Positions 1 through 6,376 of a stretch of 8,079 bases of DNA are shown here, in pieces. The notes under the pieces were generated by a model, which did no database searches, was not told where the DNA came from, and saw only the letters and a list, made by a program, of their open reading frames with translations. Origin of the DNA: Nitrospiria bacterium (GTDB lineage: Bacteria > Nitrospirota > CAKKRA01 > 9FT-COMBO-42-15). The position numbers and the translations under genes are program-made. The DNA is taken from contig CAKKRA010000213.1 in the NCBI GenBank assembly GCA_919902475.1, positions 1 through 8,079 of the forward strand, written 5' to 3'. The stretch's first letter is position 1; the number at the start of each line of letters is the position of its first letter.

Positions 1-5
1 GTGTG

Positions 6-41
6 TTCCCCTCTTTGGAAAAGAGGGGTTAGGGGAGATTT
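6..41. repeat. Hairpin-bearing dispersed-type repeat upstream of glmS
   Basis: A perfect 9-bp inverted repeat (8-16 CCCCTCTTT with 20-28 AAAGAGGGG) around a 3-base loop is followed by TTAGGGGAGATTT. From memory, this shape (C-rich arm, short loop, G-rich arm, then a second G-rich run and ATTT) resembles short repeats scattered between genes in many bacterial genomes. Only one copy is in the window, so dispersal is inferred. It could also slow or end transcription from an upstream gene, but no run of T directly follows the stem, so I do not call it a terminator. Confidence 0.5.
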
Positions 42-79
42 ATTTAACATAAATAACCTGATTTTTAGAGGAGAATATT

Positions 80-1912
80 ATGTGCGGTATAGTCGGCTAC
101 ATCGGAAAACAAGAATCAGTGCCAATCATTATTGACGGCTTAAGAAGGCTTGAATACAGGGGCTATGACTCTGCAGGCATTGCAATAGTAAATAAAGAGG
201 GCAAGCTTGAGATCAAGCGCAGTGTCGGCAAGCTGAAGAACCTTGAATCAGCGCTTGAAGGCAAAGGCCTGAAAGGCAGACTCGGCATCGGCCATACAAG
301 ATGGGCAACACACGGAAGGCCGTCAGAGGAGAATGCGCATCCGCACAGGGCAGGAGGCATTGTTGTTGTCCATAACGGGATTATTGAAAACTATACCCAG
401 TTAAAAAACCGTTTAATGAAAGAAGGCTGTAAATTTACTTCAGAGACAGATACAGAGGTAATATGTCATCTCGTAAATAAGTTTGTAAAAGAGGGGAATA
501 AGCTTGAGATTGCAGTGAGAAAGGCATTGAAGGAGGTTGAGGGCTCATTTGCAATCGGCGTGATAAATGAAAATGAGCCAGATATCCTGATTGGCGCAAG
601 AAACGGAAGCCCCCTTGTTGTCGGCATTGGGGAAAATGAAAACTTTATTGCCTCAGACATACCTGCTATATTGAACCATACGAGGGATGTAATCTTCCTT
701 GATGATAATGAGATGGTTGTCTTAACCAACAAGAAATATGCTGTTACAGACTTAGAGGGCATACCAATTGAAAAGGAAGTCAGCAAGGTGATGTGGAATG
801 CTGTGATGGCTGAAAAGGGCGGGTACAAGCACTTTATGCTTAAAGAGATACATGAGCAGCCGAGGGCAATAATGGATACCATCAGGGGCAGGATATCTCA
901 GGAAACAGGCAGTGTGTATCTTGATGAGATGAAGCTTTCTGAATCAGAGATTAAGGGATTAAAGAAGGTTATAATCGTTGCATGCGGCACATCATGGCAT
1001 GCAGGCCTTGTAGGCAAGTTTATGATAGAGGAGCTTGTGAGGCTTCCAGTTGAGGTGGATATTGCATCTGAATTCAGATACAGAGACCCTATAGTAGACA
1101 AGGATGTCCTGTTTATTGCAATCTCACAATCAGGTGAAACAGCAGATACATTGGCTGCATTAAGAGAGGCAAAGAAAAAGGGCGCAAGGATTGTGTCTAT
1201 CTGCAATGTTGTCGGCAGTACCATAACAAGGGAGTCAAACGGCATTGTATATACCCATGCGGGCCCTGAGATTGGCGTTGCATCTACAAAGGCATTTACA
1301 ACACAGCTTACAGCGCTATTCTTATTGGCAGTATATCTCGGCAGGATTCGCGGAAAGATAGATGTAAAGTCTGCTAAAATCCTTTTACAAGAATTGATTC
1401 ATCTTCCCACGCTTGTTGAAGATGTCCTGAAATATGACAAGAAGACTGAGGAGCTTGCAAGCAGATATTTCAATTACAGGGACTTCCTGTATCTCGGCAG
1501 GGGCATAAATTATCCAATTGCGCTTGAGGGCGCATTAAAGCTAAAAGAGATTTCATATATTCATGCAGAGGGCTATCCAGCAGGCGAGATGAAGCACGGG
1601 CCGATTGCCCTTATAGATGAGGATATGCCTGTTGTTGTGTTAACAGCAGAGGACAAGGTCTATGAAAAGGTATTAAGCAATATAATGGAGGTAAAAGCAA
1701 GGGGAGGAAAGATTATTGCAATTGCATCAGAGGGAAACAGGGAGATTGCAACAAAGGTGGATAATGTCCTTTATATACCTAAGTGCAATCATATTCTGAC
1801 GCCGATACTTCTTTCAATACCATTGCAATTGCTTGCGTATCATATAGCAGTATTGCGAGGCAGCGATGTTGACCAGCCGAGGAATCTGGCAAAGAGCGTT
1901 ACAGTAGAGTAG
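80..1912 (+). CDS. glmS: Glutamine--fructose-6-phosphate aminotransferase (isomerizing)
   Basis: This cytoplasmic enzyme makes glucosamine-6-phosphate from fructose-6-phosphate and glutamine, the first step towards UDP-GlcNAc for peptidoglycan and lipopolysaccharide. The 610 residues match the usual length (609 in E. coli). The protein opens MCGIVGYIG, so Cys2 becomes the N-terminal nucleophile of the class II glutaminase domain (about 2-220), with HTRWATHG at 72-79 and HNG at 98-100. Two SIS sugar-isomerase domains follow (about 290-425 and 460-600), with CGTSWHA at 302-308 and SQSGET at 349-354. Glu490, His506 and Lys605 align with catalytic Glu488, His504 and Lys603 of E. coli. The end, DVDQPRNLAKSVTVE, is typical. 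GAGGAG at 68-73 lies 6 bases before the ATG. It appears to be its own unit, separated from uvrD by 147 bases. Nothing looks broken. Confidence 0.98.
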   Translation: MCGIVGYIGKQESVPIIIDGLRRLEYRGYDSAGIAIVNKEGKLEIKRSVGKLKNLESALEGKGLKGRLGIGHTRWATHGRPSEENAHPHRAGGIVVVHNGIIENYTQLKNRLMKEGCKFTSETDTEVICHLVNKFVKEGNKLEIAVRKALKEVEGSFAIGVINENEPDILIGARNGSPLVVGIGENENFIASDIPAILNHTRDVIFLDDNEMVVLTNKKYAVTDLEGIPIEKEVSKVMWNAVMAEKGGYKHFMLKEIHEQPRAIMDTIRGRISQETGSVYLDEMKLSESEIKGLKKVIIVACGTSWHAGLVGKFMIEELVRLPVEVDIASEFRYRDPIVDKDVLFIAISQSGETADTLAALREAKKKGARIVSICNVVGSTITRESNGIVYTHAGPEIGVASTKAFTTQLTALFLLAVYLGRIRGKIDVKSAKILLQELIHLPTLVEDVLKYDKKTEELASRYFNYRDFLYLGRGINYPIALEGALKLKEISYIHAEGYPAGEMKHGPIALIDEDMPVVVLTAEDKVYEKVLSNIMEVKARGGKIIAIASEGNREIATKVDNVLYIPKCNHILTPILLSIPLQLLAYHIAVLRGSDVDQPRNLAKSVTVE

Positions 1913-1941
1913 GTAATTGTAAGTGCAGGCTTTAGAGATTG

Positions 1942-1969
1942 TTGATAAACTTTTTAGAACACCCATAAA
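1942..1969 (+). promoter_or_regulatory. Possible sigma-70-type promoter for the uvrD-gatC-panD-gatA run
   Basis: TTGATA at 1942-1947 (5 of 6 against TTGACA) is separated by 16 bases from CATAAA at 1964-1969 (4 of 6 against TATAAT). It sits in the only sizeable gap upstream of the four-gene run. A start point predicted about 7 bases downstream would put the folded 1970-2040 element in the 5' leader. This is a weak consensus match in AT-rich sequence and could be chance. Confidence 0.25.
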
Positions 1970-2040
1970 TGTCATTCCCGCATGCTTTTAGCGGGAATCC
2001 AGAAAATCTGGATGCCTGACAAAGACATTCAGGCATGACA
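1970..2040. repeat. 71-bp palindromic element with cloverleaf-like folding (REP/MITE-type)
   Basis: The ends are 6-bp inverted repeats, TGTCAT (1970-1975) and ATGACA (2035-2040). Between them are three stems: an 8-bp stem 1974-1981/1991-1998 with a 9-base loop, a 7-bp stem 1997-2003/2007-2013 with loop AAA, and an 8-bp stem 2012-2019/2029-2036 with a 9-base loop. Stem ends overlap by two bases, so they compete at the junctions. The two outer halves are themselves similar in inverted orientation. The first hairpin, ATTCCCGC/GCGGGAAT, resembles the ATTCCC/GGGAAT palindromes of repeat families such as neisserial dRS3, although the spacing differs. It has no coding capacity. It fills most of the glmS-uvrD gap and ends 10 bases before the uvrD ribosome-binding site. 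Confidence 0.7.
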
Positions 2041-2059
2041 AACTTTAGTAAGGAGTAGA

Positions 2060-4213
2060 ATGAAAGAGGTTCTTGAGGCATTAAATCCCCAGCAGCAAGA
2101 GGCAGCAAGGCATAAAGAAGGCCCTCTTTTAATACTTGCAGGCGCTGGAAGCGGCAAGACGAGGGTCATTACCTATCGCACAGCGTATCTGATTTCAGAG
2201 GGGATTGAGCCCAAAAATATTCTTGCTGTTACCTTTACAAAAAAGGCGGCAGAGGAGATGCGAAAAAGGGTTGAGGATATTATTCCTTTAAACGGCAGCA
2301 GACCTTTAATCAGCACCTTTCACTCTGCATGTGTAAAGATTTTGAGAGAGGGAAGAGGGAAGGGTGAGGGGGCATTTAACAAGGACTTTCTTATCTATGA
2401 TAAGGCAGATGCCTTATCTGTAATAAAAGGCTGCACAAAGGAGCTGAATATAAATGACGAGCTTTATTCTGCTGATTCTATTGCAAAGAAGATAAGCAGT
2501 TTAAAGAATAACCTGATCTCTGCTGATAATTTCAAAGCGCAGGAATTTGGGTTTGAGGATAAGGTAAAAAAGGTATATAAGCTGTATCAGGAGAAGCTGT
2601 CTTCTGACAGCGCCCTTGACTTTGACGACCTTTTGATGAAGACAGTTGAGCTTTTTGAAAAGAATATTGATGTGCTTTCACATTATCAGGATGTATTTAA
2701 ATACATTATGGTTGATGAATATCAGGATACAAATTATGTCCAGTATCGTTTGATGATGCTCTTATCCAGCAAACACAGGAATATATGCGTTGTAGGCGAT
2801 GATGACCAGAGCATATACGGTTTCAGGGGCGCAAATATCAGCAACATATTAAACTTTGAAAAGGACTTTCCTGATGCAAAGATAGTAAAGCTTGAGCAGA
2901 ATTACCGCTCAACTCAGAAGATACTTGATGCAGCATCTTCAGTGGTTGATAAGAACATCTCGCGGAGAAAAAAGACCCTCTGGACAGAGAATCAATCAGG
3001 AGAAAAGATAAGGCTTTATAAAGCAGAGGATGGCCAGAAAGAGGCATTATATATCTGCAAGACTATAAAAGAGATAAGGACAAGTGATAACAGAAGATAT
3101 AAAGACTTTGCTGTTTTATACAGGATAAATGCACAGTCAAGGATTCTTGAAGAGCAGTTTCACAGGATGGCTGTCCCTTATATAATTGTCGGCGGCCTGA
3201 GGTTCTATGAGAGAAAAGAGATAAAGGATATTACTGCATATCTGAGGGTTATTGCAAATCCTGATGATGATGTAAGCCTGAAGCGGATTATCAATACACC
3301 AAGCAGGGGCATTGGTCAGGTTACAATAGAGAGATTAACAGATTTATGTAAAGAGAGGAAACTTTCTCTGTATGATGGCATAAAGGCTGCAGAGGATGTG
3401 AAGGAGAAGATAAAGGGATTTGTAAATCTTATGGACGGCCTGATAGAAAAGGGCGGTTTATCACTTTCTGATTTAGTTAAAGAGATACTTGCAAAAACAG
3501 GCTATATTCAGTGGCTAAAGGAGTCTGATAAAGAGGATGCAGAGAACAGGATTGAGAATATAAATGAGTTTATCTCTGCTGTTGCTGATTTTGAACAGAA
3601 CAATGAGAAGGCAGATATTCAGGGATTTTTAGACCACATATCATTATCAGCGCAGATAGACGATGTTTCTGATAAGGATGATGCGGTATTCTTAATGACC
3701 CTTCATAATGCAAAGGGTCTGGAGTTTCCTGTTGTATTTGTTTCAGGCATGGAGGAGGGGATATTCCCAAATTTCAGGGCATTTGATGATGACAGACAGC
3801 TTGAAGAGGAGCGGAGGCTCTGCTATGTAGGCATTACAAGGGCAAAAGAAAAACTTTATATTACTCATGCAGAGAAGAGGTTTATATTTGGCAGTGAGAG
3901 GAATGCGAGGGCATCAAGGTTTATAAATGAGATACCAGAGGAGCTGGTAGACTGGATTGACAATGACAAAGGAGAGGGTGAAAGATGGAGTAGATCAGCA
4001 GGACAGGCGTCCCGACTGTCAAGCAGTGGATTTTCAGATAAGAAATATTTAGCAACTTTCCAGATAGGCGCTGCAGTACATCACCCCAATTTTGGCAGAG
4101 GTAAGGTAAAGGCATCAGAAGGAACAGGTGATGATGAGAAGGTAATCGTAAATTTTGAAGGCGCTGGTTTAAAGAGGCTTTCAGTAAAATACGCAAGACT
4201 GGAGAGGGCATGA
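2060..4213 (+). CDS. uvrD: UvrD/PcrA-family superfamily 1A DNA helicase
   Basis: This is an ATP-driven 3'-5' DNA helicase of the UvrD/PcrA/Rep group, expected to act in nucleotide-excision and mismatch repair and in removing proteins from DNA. All SF1A motifs are present in its 717 residues: Q motif about 9-15, Walker A AGAGSGKT at 27-34, motif Ia VTFTKKAAEEM at 57-67, Walker B VDEYQDTN at 218-225, motif III GDDDQSIYGFRGA at 246-258, motif IV LEQNYRST at 278-285, motif V TLHNAKGLEF at 547-556 and motif VI YVGITRAKEKL at 589-599. After a variable linker (about 635-663), the C-terminal domain (about 664-715) has the PcrA/UvrD Tudor-like pattern (HHPNFGRGKV) known to contact RNA polymerase, which favours PcrA/UvrD over Rep. 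TAAGGAG ends 4 bases before the ATG. The stop overlaps gatC by ATGA, implying translational coupling. The linker contains a small palindrome, listed separately. Confidence 0.96.
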   Translation: MKEVLEALNPQQQEAARHKEGPLLILAGAGSGKTRVITYRTAYLISEGIEPKNILAVTFTKKAAEEMRKRVEDIIPLNGSRPLISTFHSACVKILREGRGKGEGAFNKDFLIYDKADALSVIKGCTKELNINDELYSADSIAKKISSLKNNLISADNFKAQEFGFEDKVKKVYKLYQEKLSSDSALDFDDLLMKTVELFEKNIDVLSHYQDVFKYIMVDEYQDTNYVQYRLMMLLSSKHRNICVVGDDDQSIYGFRGANISNILNFEKDFPDAKIVKLEQNYRSTQKILDAASSVVDKNISRRKKTLWTENQSGEKIRLYKAEDGQKEALYICKTIKEIRTSDNRRYKDFAVLYRINAQSRILEEQFHRMAVPYIIVGGLRFYERKEIKDITAYLRVIANPDDDVSLKRIINTPSRGIGQVTIERLTDLCKERKLSLYDGIKAAEDVKEKIKGFVNLMDGLIEKGGLSLSDLVKEILAKTGYIQWLKESDKEDAENRIENINEFISAVADFEQNNEKADIQGFLDHISLSAQIDDVSDKDDAVFLMTLHNAKGLEFPVVFVSGMEEGIFPNFRAFDDDRQLEEERRLCYVGITRAKEKLYITHAEKRFIFGSERNARASRFINEIPEELVDWIDNDKGEGERWSRSAGQASRLSSSGFSDKKYLATFQIGAAVHHPNFGRGKVKASEGTGDDEKVIVNFEGAGLKRLSVKYARLERA
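4002..4020. repeat. Short palindrome inside the uvrD linker
   Basis: GACAG (4002-4006) and CTGTC (4016-4020) flank GCGTCCCGA. The unit resembles GACAGGCGTCCCGCCTGTC-type repeats that I recall as scattered in several bacterial groups. It encodes part of the low-complexity linker (GQASRLSSSG, about residues 648-657) between the helicase core and the C-terminal domain. Local GC is higher than in the flanking uvrD sequence. A repeat insertion that preserved the frame is possible, but one short stem could also be chance. Confidence 0.35.
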
Positions 4214-4497
4214 ATATAACAAAAAAAGATGTTGAGCACATAGCCTTGCTTTCAAGGCTTAAACTTACAGAAGAGGAAAAAGAGACCTTTGTAAAGCAGT
4301 TGAGCGGTATACTTACTCATGTAGAGAAACTTAATGAGGTAAACACAAATGGTATTGAGCCGACATCCCATGTTATAAAGATGCAGAATGTTATGAGGGG
4401 TGACGCTGTAACAGGCTCTCTGCCGGTTGAAAAGGTATTGGCAAATGCGCCTGACAGGACAGAGGAGTTTTTCAGGGTGCCAAAAATTATTGAATAG
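4210..4497 (+). CDS. gatC: Asp/Glu-tRNA(Asn/Gln) amidotransferase subunit C
   Basis: GatC is the small stabilising subunit of GatCAB, which converts Asp-tRNA(Asn) and/or Glu-tRNA(Gln) to the amide forms. It has no catalytic site and wraps around GatA. The 95 residues are the normal length. The family pattern is plain: ITKKDVEHIALLSRLKL at the start, the central helix ending HVEKLNEVNT, IEPTSHV at about 50-56, and a C-terminus with LANAPDR and FFRVPKIIE. The ATG overlaps the uvrD stop (ATGA), and GGAG at 4201-4204 inside uvrD can serve as the ribosome-binding site. The unusual point is that panD, not gatA, comes next, 12 bases away. Confidence 0.95.
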   Translation: MNITKKDVEHIALLSRLKLTEEEKETFVKQLSGILTHVEKLNEVNTNGIEPTSHVIKMQNVMRGDAVTGSLPVEKVLANAPDRTEEFFRVPKIIE

Positions 4498-4501
4498 GAG
4501 G
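4496..4501 (+). promoter_or_regulatory. Ribosome-binding site fixing the TTG start of panD
   Basis: AGGAGG overlaps the gatC stop codon (TAG at 4495-4497). It lies 8 bases before TTG at 4510 but 20 bases before the in-frame ATG at 4522, so spacing supports the TTG. Confidence 0.75.
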
Positions 4502-4509
4502 ATTTAAAA

Positions 4510-4533
4510 TTGCTAAGGGCAATGCTAAGGGCA
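4510..4533 (+). repeat. Tandem 12-bp repeat spanning the panD start
   Basis: TTGCTAAGGGCA (4510-4521) is followed directly by ATGCTAAGGGCA (4522-4533), one mismatch in 12. Each copy encodes M-L-R-A when initiated, giving MLRAMLRA. PanD proteins commonly begin M-x-R-x-M-L, so at least part of the likeness may reflect protein constraint and not a duplication. Confidence 0.6.
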
Positions 4534-4863
4534 AAGATACACAAGGCAACAATCACAGATTCTAATCTTGAATACGAAGGAAGCCTTACTGTTGATGAGG
4601 TGTTAATGGAGGCAGTGGAAATACTTCCTTATGAGCAGGTGGTTGTGTCTAATCTGAATAATGGCGAGAGGTTTGTTACCTATGTAATACCGGGTAAGAA
4701 AAACAGCGGGGAGATATGCTTAAACGGCCCAACTGCAAGAAAGGGTGTTGTTGGAGACAGGGTGATTATATTTTGCTATGAATATTATAATGACGAAGAG
4801 CTTAAGGCTTTTAAGCCAAAGATTGTTTATGTGGATGAGAAGAACAGGATAGCAAAGAAATAA
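4510..4863 (+). CDS. panD: Aspartate 1-decarboxylase proenzyme (PanD)
   Basis: PanD decarboxylates L-aspartate to beta-alanine for pantothenate and coenzyme A synthesis in the cytoplasm. It is made as a proenzyme that cuts itself between Gly24 and Ser25 to form the pyruvoyl cofactor. With the TTG start, YEGS places Gly24-Ser25 exactly at the E. coli positions. Lys9, Arg54, Thr57, Tyr58 and Asn72 also fall on the known active-site numbers, which strongly supports TTG at 4510 over ATG at 4522. Length is 117 residues (126 in E. coli, shorter at the C-terminus). N72-GPTARKG and GDRVIIFCYE match the beta-barrel core. It lies between gatC and gatA with gaps of 12 and 13 bases, so it is almost surely co-transcribed with them. 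No other pantothenate gene is in the window. Confidence 0.96.
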   Translation: MLRAMLRAKIHKATITDSNLEYEGSLTVDEVLMEAVEILPYEQVVVSNLNNGERFVTYVIPGKKNSGEICLNGPTARKGVVGDRVIIFCYEYYNDEELKAFKPKIVYVDEKNRIAKK

Positions 4864-4865
4864 GC

Positions 4866-4870
4866 GGAGG
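4866..4870 (+). promoter_or_regulatory. Ribosome-binding site fixing the TTG start of gatA
   Basis: GGAGG ends 6 bases before TTG at 4877, just after the panD stop (4861-4863). No in-frame ATG nearby gives a better N-terminus, and the resulting MELYKLTIHEL fits the usual GatA start. Confidence 0.7.
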
Positions 4871-4876
4871 CAGGAA

Positions 4877-6331
4877 TTGGAACTTTACAAATTAACTATT
4901 CATGAACTGCATGAGAAAATAAAGAATAAAGAGATAACTGCCAAAGATATTGCAAGCGATGTATTTAAGAGGATTGATAGTGTAGAGAATAAGGTAAAGG
5001 CATATCTGTCTGTTGCAAGGGATGAGGCATTAAAGCAGGCAGAGGATGCTGATAAAGAGATTAAAGCAGGCAAGGTTAATCCATTAACAGGTATACCGAT
5101 TGCTATTAAAGACAATATCTGCATTGACGGTGTTAAAACAACTTGCGCCTCTAAGATACTTGAAAATTTTATTCCGCCATACGATGCATCAGTTATAACT
5201 AAATTAAAGGCAAGCGGCTACATCTTAACAGGCAAGACCAACATGGATGAATTTGCAATGGGTTCGTCAACTGAGAACTCTGCCTTTGGCGCAACAAGGA
5301 ATCCATACGACTTAGAAAGGGTGCCCGGAGGTTCAAGCGGCGGCTCTGCTGCTGCTGTTTCTGCTGATGAGTGCATTGCAGCGCTCGGCTCTGATACAGG
5401 CGGCTCAATAAGACAGCCTGCGGCACTGTGCGGTGTTGTCGGCATGAAGCCGACCTATGGAAGGGTATCCCGCTATGGCCTCGTTGCCTTTGCATCATCA
5501 TTAGACCAGATAGGGCCTATTACCAAAGATGTTACTGACTGCGCTATAATGATGAATGCAATATCAGGCTATGACAAATGCGATTCAACATCTGCAGATG
5601 TTGCTCTGCCTGATTTTACAAAATCTCTAATAAAAGATGTTAAAGGTTTAAAGATTGGCATTCCTGATGAATACTTTATAGAGGGTATTGACCCTGAGAT
5701 AGAGAAATCTGTATTGGATGCAGTGAAACTGCTTGAGGGTCTTGGTGCAAAGAGCGAGAGGATAAAGCTCCCTCATACAGGTTATGCTATTGCAACATAT
5801 TATATCCTCGCAACATCAGAGGCGAGCTCAAACTTGGCAAGATACGACGGCGTAAAATACGGGTTCCGTGCAAAGGGCAAGGACTTGATAGATATGTATA
5901 TGGAGACAAGGGCAAAAGGTTTTGGCAGTGAGGTAAAGAGGAGAATAATGCTCGGCACCTATGCCCTATCAGCAGGCTATTACGAGGCATTTTATAAAAA
6001 AGGCCAGCAGGTGAGGACATTGATAAAGAGGGATTTTGATGAGGCATTTAAAAAGGTGGATGTGATAATAACGCCAACATCGCCAACGCCTGCATTTAAA
6101 ATCGGTGAAAAGACAGCAGACCCATTGCAGATGTATCTTTCTGACATATTTACCATATCAGTGAATTTAGCAGGTGTGCCGGCAGCATCAATCCCATCCG
6201 GCTTCACAAAAGGCAATCTGCCAATCGGCTTGCAGATTATTGCCAAGCCCTTTGATGAAGAGACGATTATCAGGGCTGCCTATACCTTTGAGCAGTCAAC
6301 CGAAATGCATAAAAAAAGGCCTGCTATTTAA
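4877..6331 (+). CDS. gatA: Asp/Glu-tRNA(Asn/Gln) amidotransferase subunit A
   Basis: GatA is the amidase-signature subunit of GatCAB. It hydrolyses glutamine and passes ammonia to GatB, which amidates the mischarged tRNA. The 484 residues are full family length. The Ser-cisSer-Lys triad is intact: Lys78 (in GIPIAIKDN, 72-80), cis-Ser153 in GGSSGGSAAAV (151-161) and nucleophile Ser177 in GSDTGGS (171-177), one less than Lys79/Ser154/Ser178 of Staphylococcus aureus GatA. The C-terminus (PIGLQIIAKPFDE, then HKKRPAI) is the normal end, so the gene is complete despite lying beside a composition break. It starts with TTG. gatB, which often follows gatA, is absent. An operon with gatC and panD is inferred from spacing. 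Its presence suggests that Asn-tRNA or Gln-tRNA is made by the indirect route in this organism. Confidence 0.97.
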   Translation: MELYKLTIHELHEKIKNKEITAKDIASDVFKRIDSVENKVKAYLSVARDEALKQAEDADKEIKAGKVNPLTGIPIAIKDNICIDGVKTTCASKILENFIPPYDASVITKLKASGYILTGKTNMDEFAMGSSTENSAFGATRNPYDLERVPGGSSGGSAAAVSADECIAALGSDTGGSIRQPAALCGVVGMKPTYGRVSRYGLVAFASSLDQIGPITKDVTDCAIMMNAISGYDKCDSTSADVALPDFTKSLIKDVKGLKIGIPDEYFIEGIDPEIEKSVLDAVKLLEGLGAKSERIKLPHTGYAIATYYILATSEASSNLARYDGVKYGFRAKGKDLIDMYMETRAKGFGSEVKRRIMLGTYALSAGYYEAFYKKGQQVRTLIKRDFDEAFKKVDVIITPTSPTPAFKIGEKTADPLQMYLSDIFTISVNLAGVPAASIPSGFTKGNLPIGLQIIAKPFDEETIIRAAYTFEQSTEMHKKRPAI

Positions 6332-6376
6332 ATCCAGAACGAGGTCAATGACATGTTGTTCGTTTTCGGCATGTAC
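6332..6376. other. Junction between two compositionally different blocks
   Basis: These 45 bases separate the end of gatA from the end of a convergent minus-strand gene. Sampled 60-base lines are about 40-50% GC just before and 63% just after (6421-6480). The intact gatA stop means the break lies after about 6331. No inverted repeat, target duplication, tRNA end or integrase trace marks an insertion boundary. There is no strong terminator; the best stem is AACGA (6338-6342) with TCGTT (6360-6364) over a 17-base loop. It is either an assembly join or a transfer or rearrangement boundary. Confidence 0.55.

Noticed and set aside
1..79. A glmS ribozyme or a clear promoter upstream of glmS
   Set aside because: Only 79 bases are visible, too few for the ribozyme core, and its conserved elements are not seen. 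The AT-rich inverted repeat ATTTAT..ATAAAT (38-54) is too weak to call an operator or promoter.
163..1245. Minus-strand open frames opposite glmS
   Set aside because: They lie wholly inside a complete, fully conserved glmS, have no family resemblance, and are antisense shadows.
2838..6246. Minus-strand open frames opposite uvrD, gatC, panD and gatA
   Set aside because: All overlap genes with intact catalytic motifs, and their translations are low-complexity Ser/Leu/Pro shadows with no recognisable domain.
6338..6364. Bidirectional terminator between gatA and the convergent gene
   Set aside because: The stem is only 5 bp with a 17-base loop, and no G/C-rich stem plus T-run is present on either strand.
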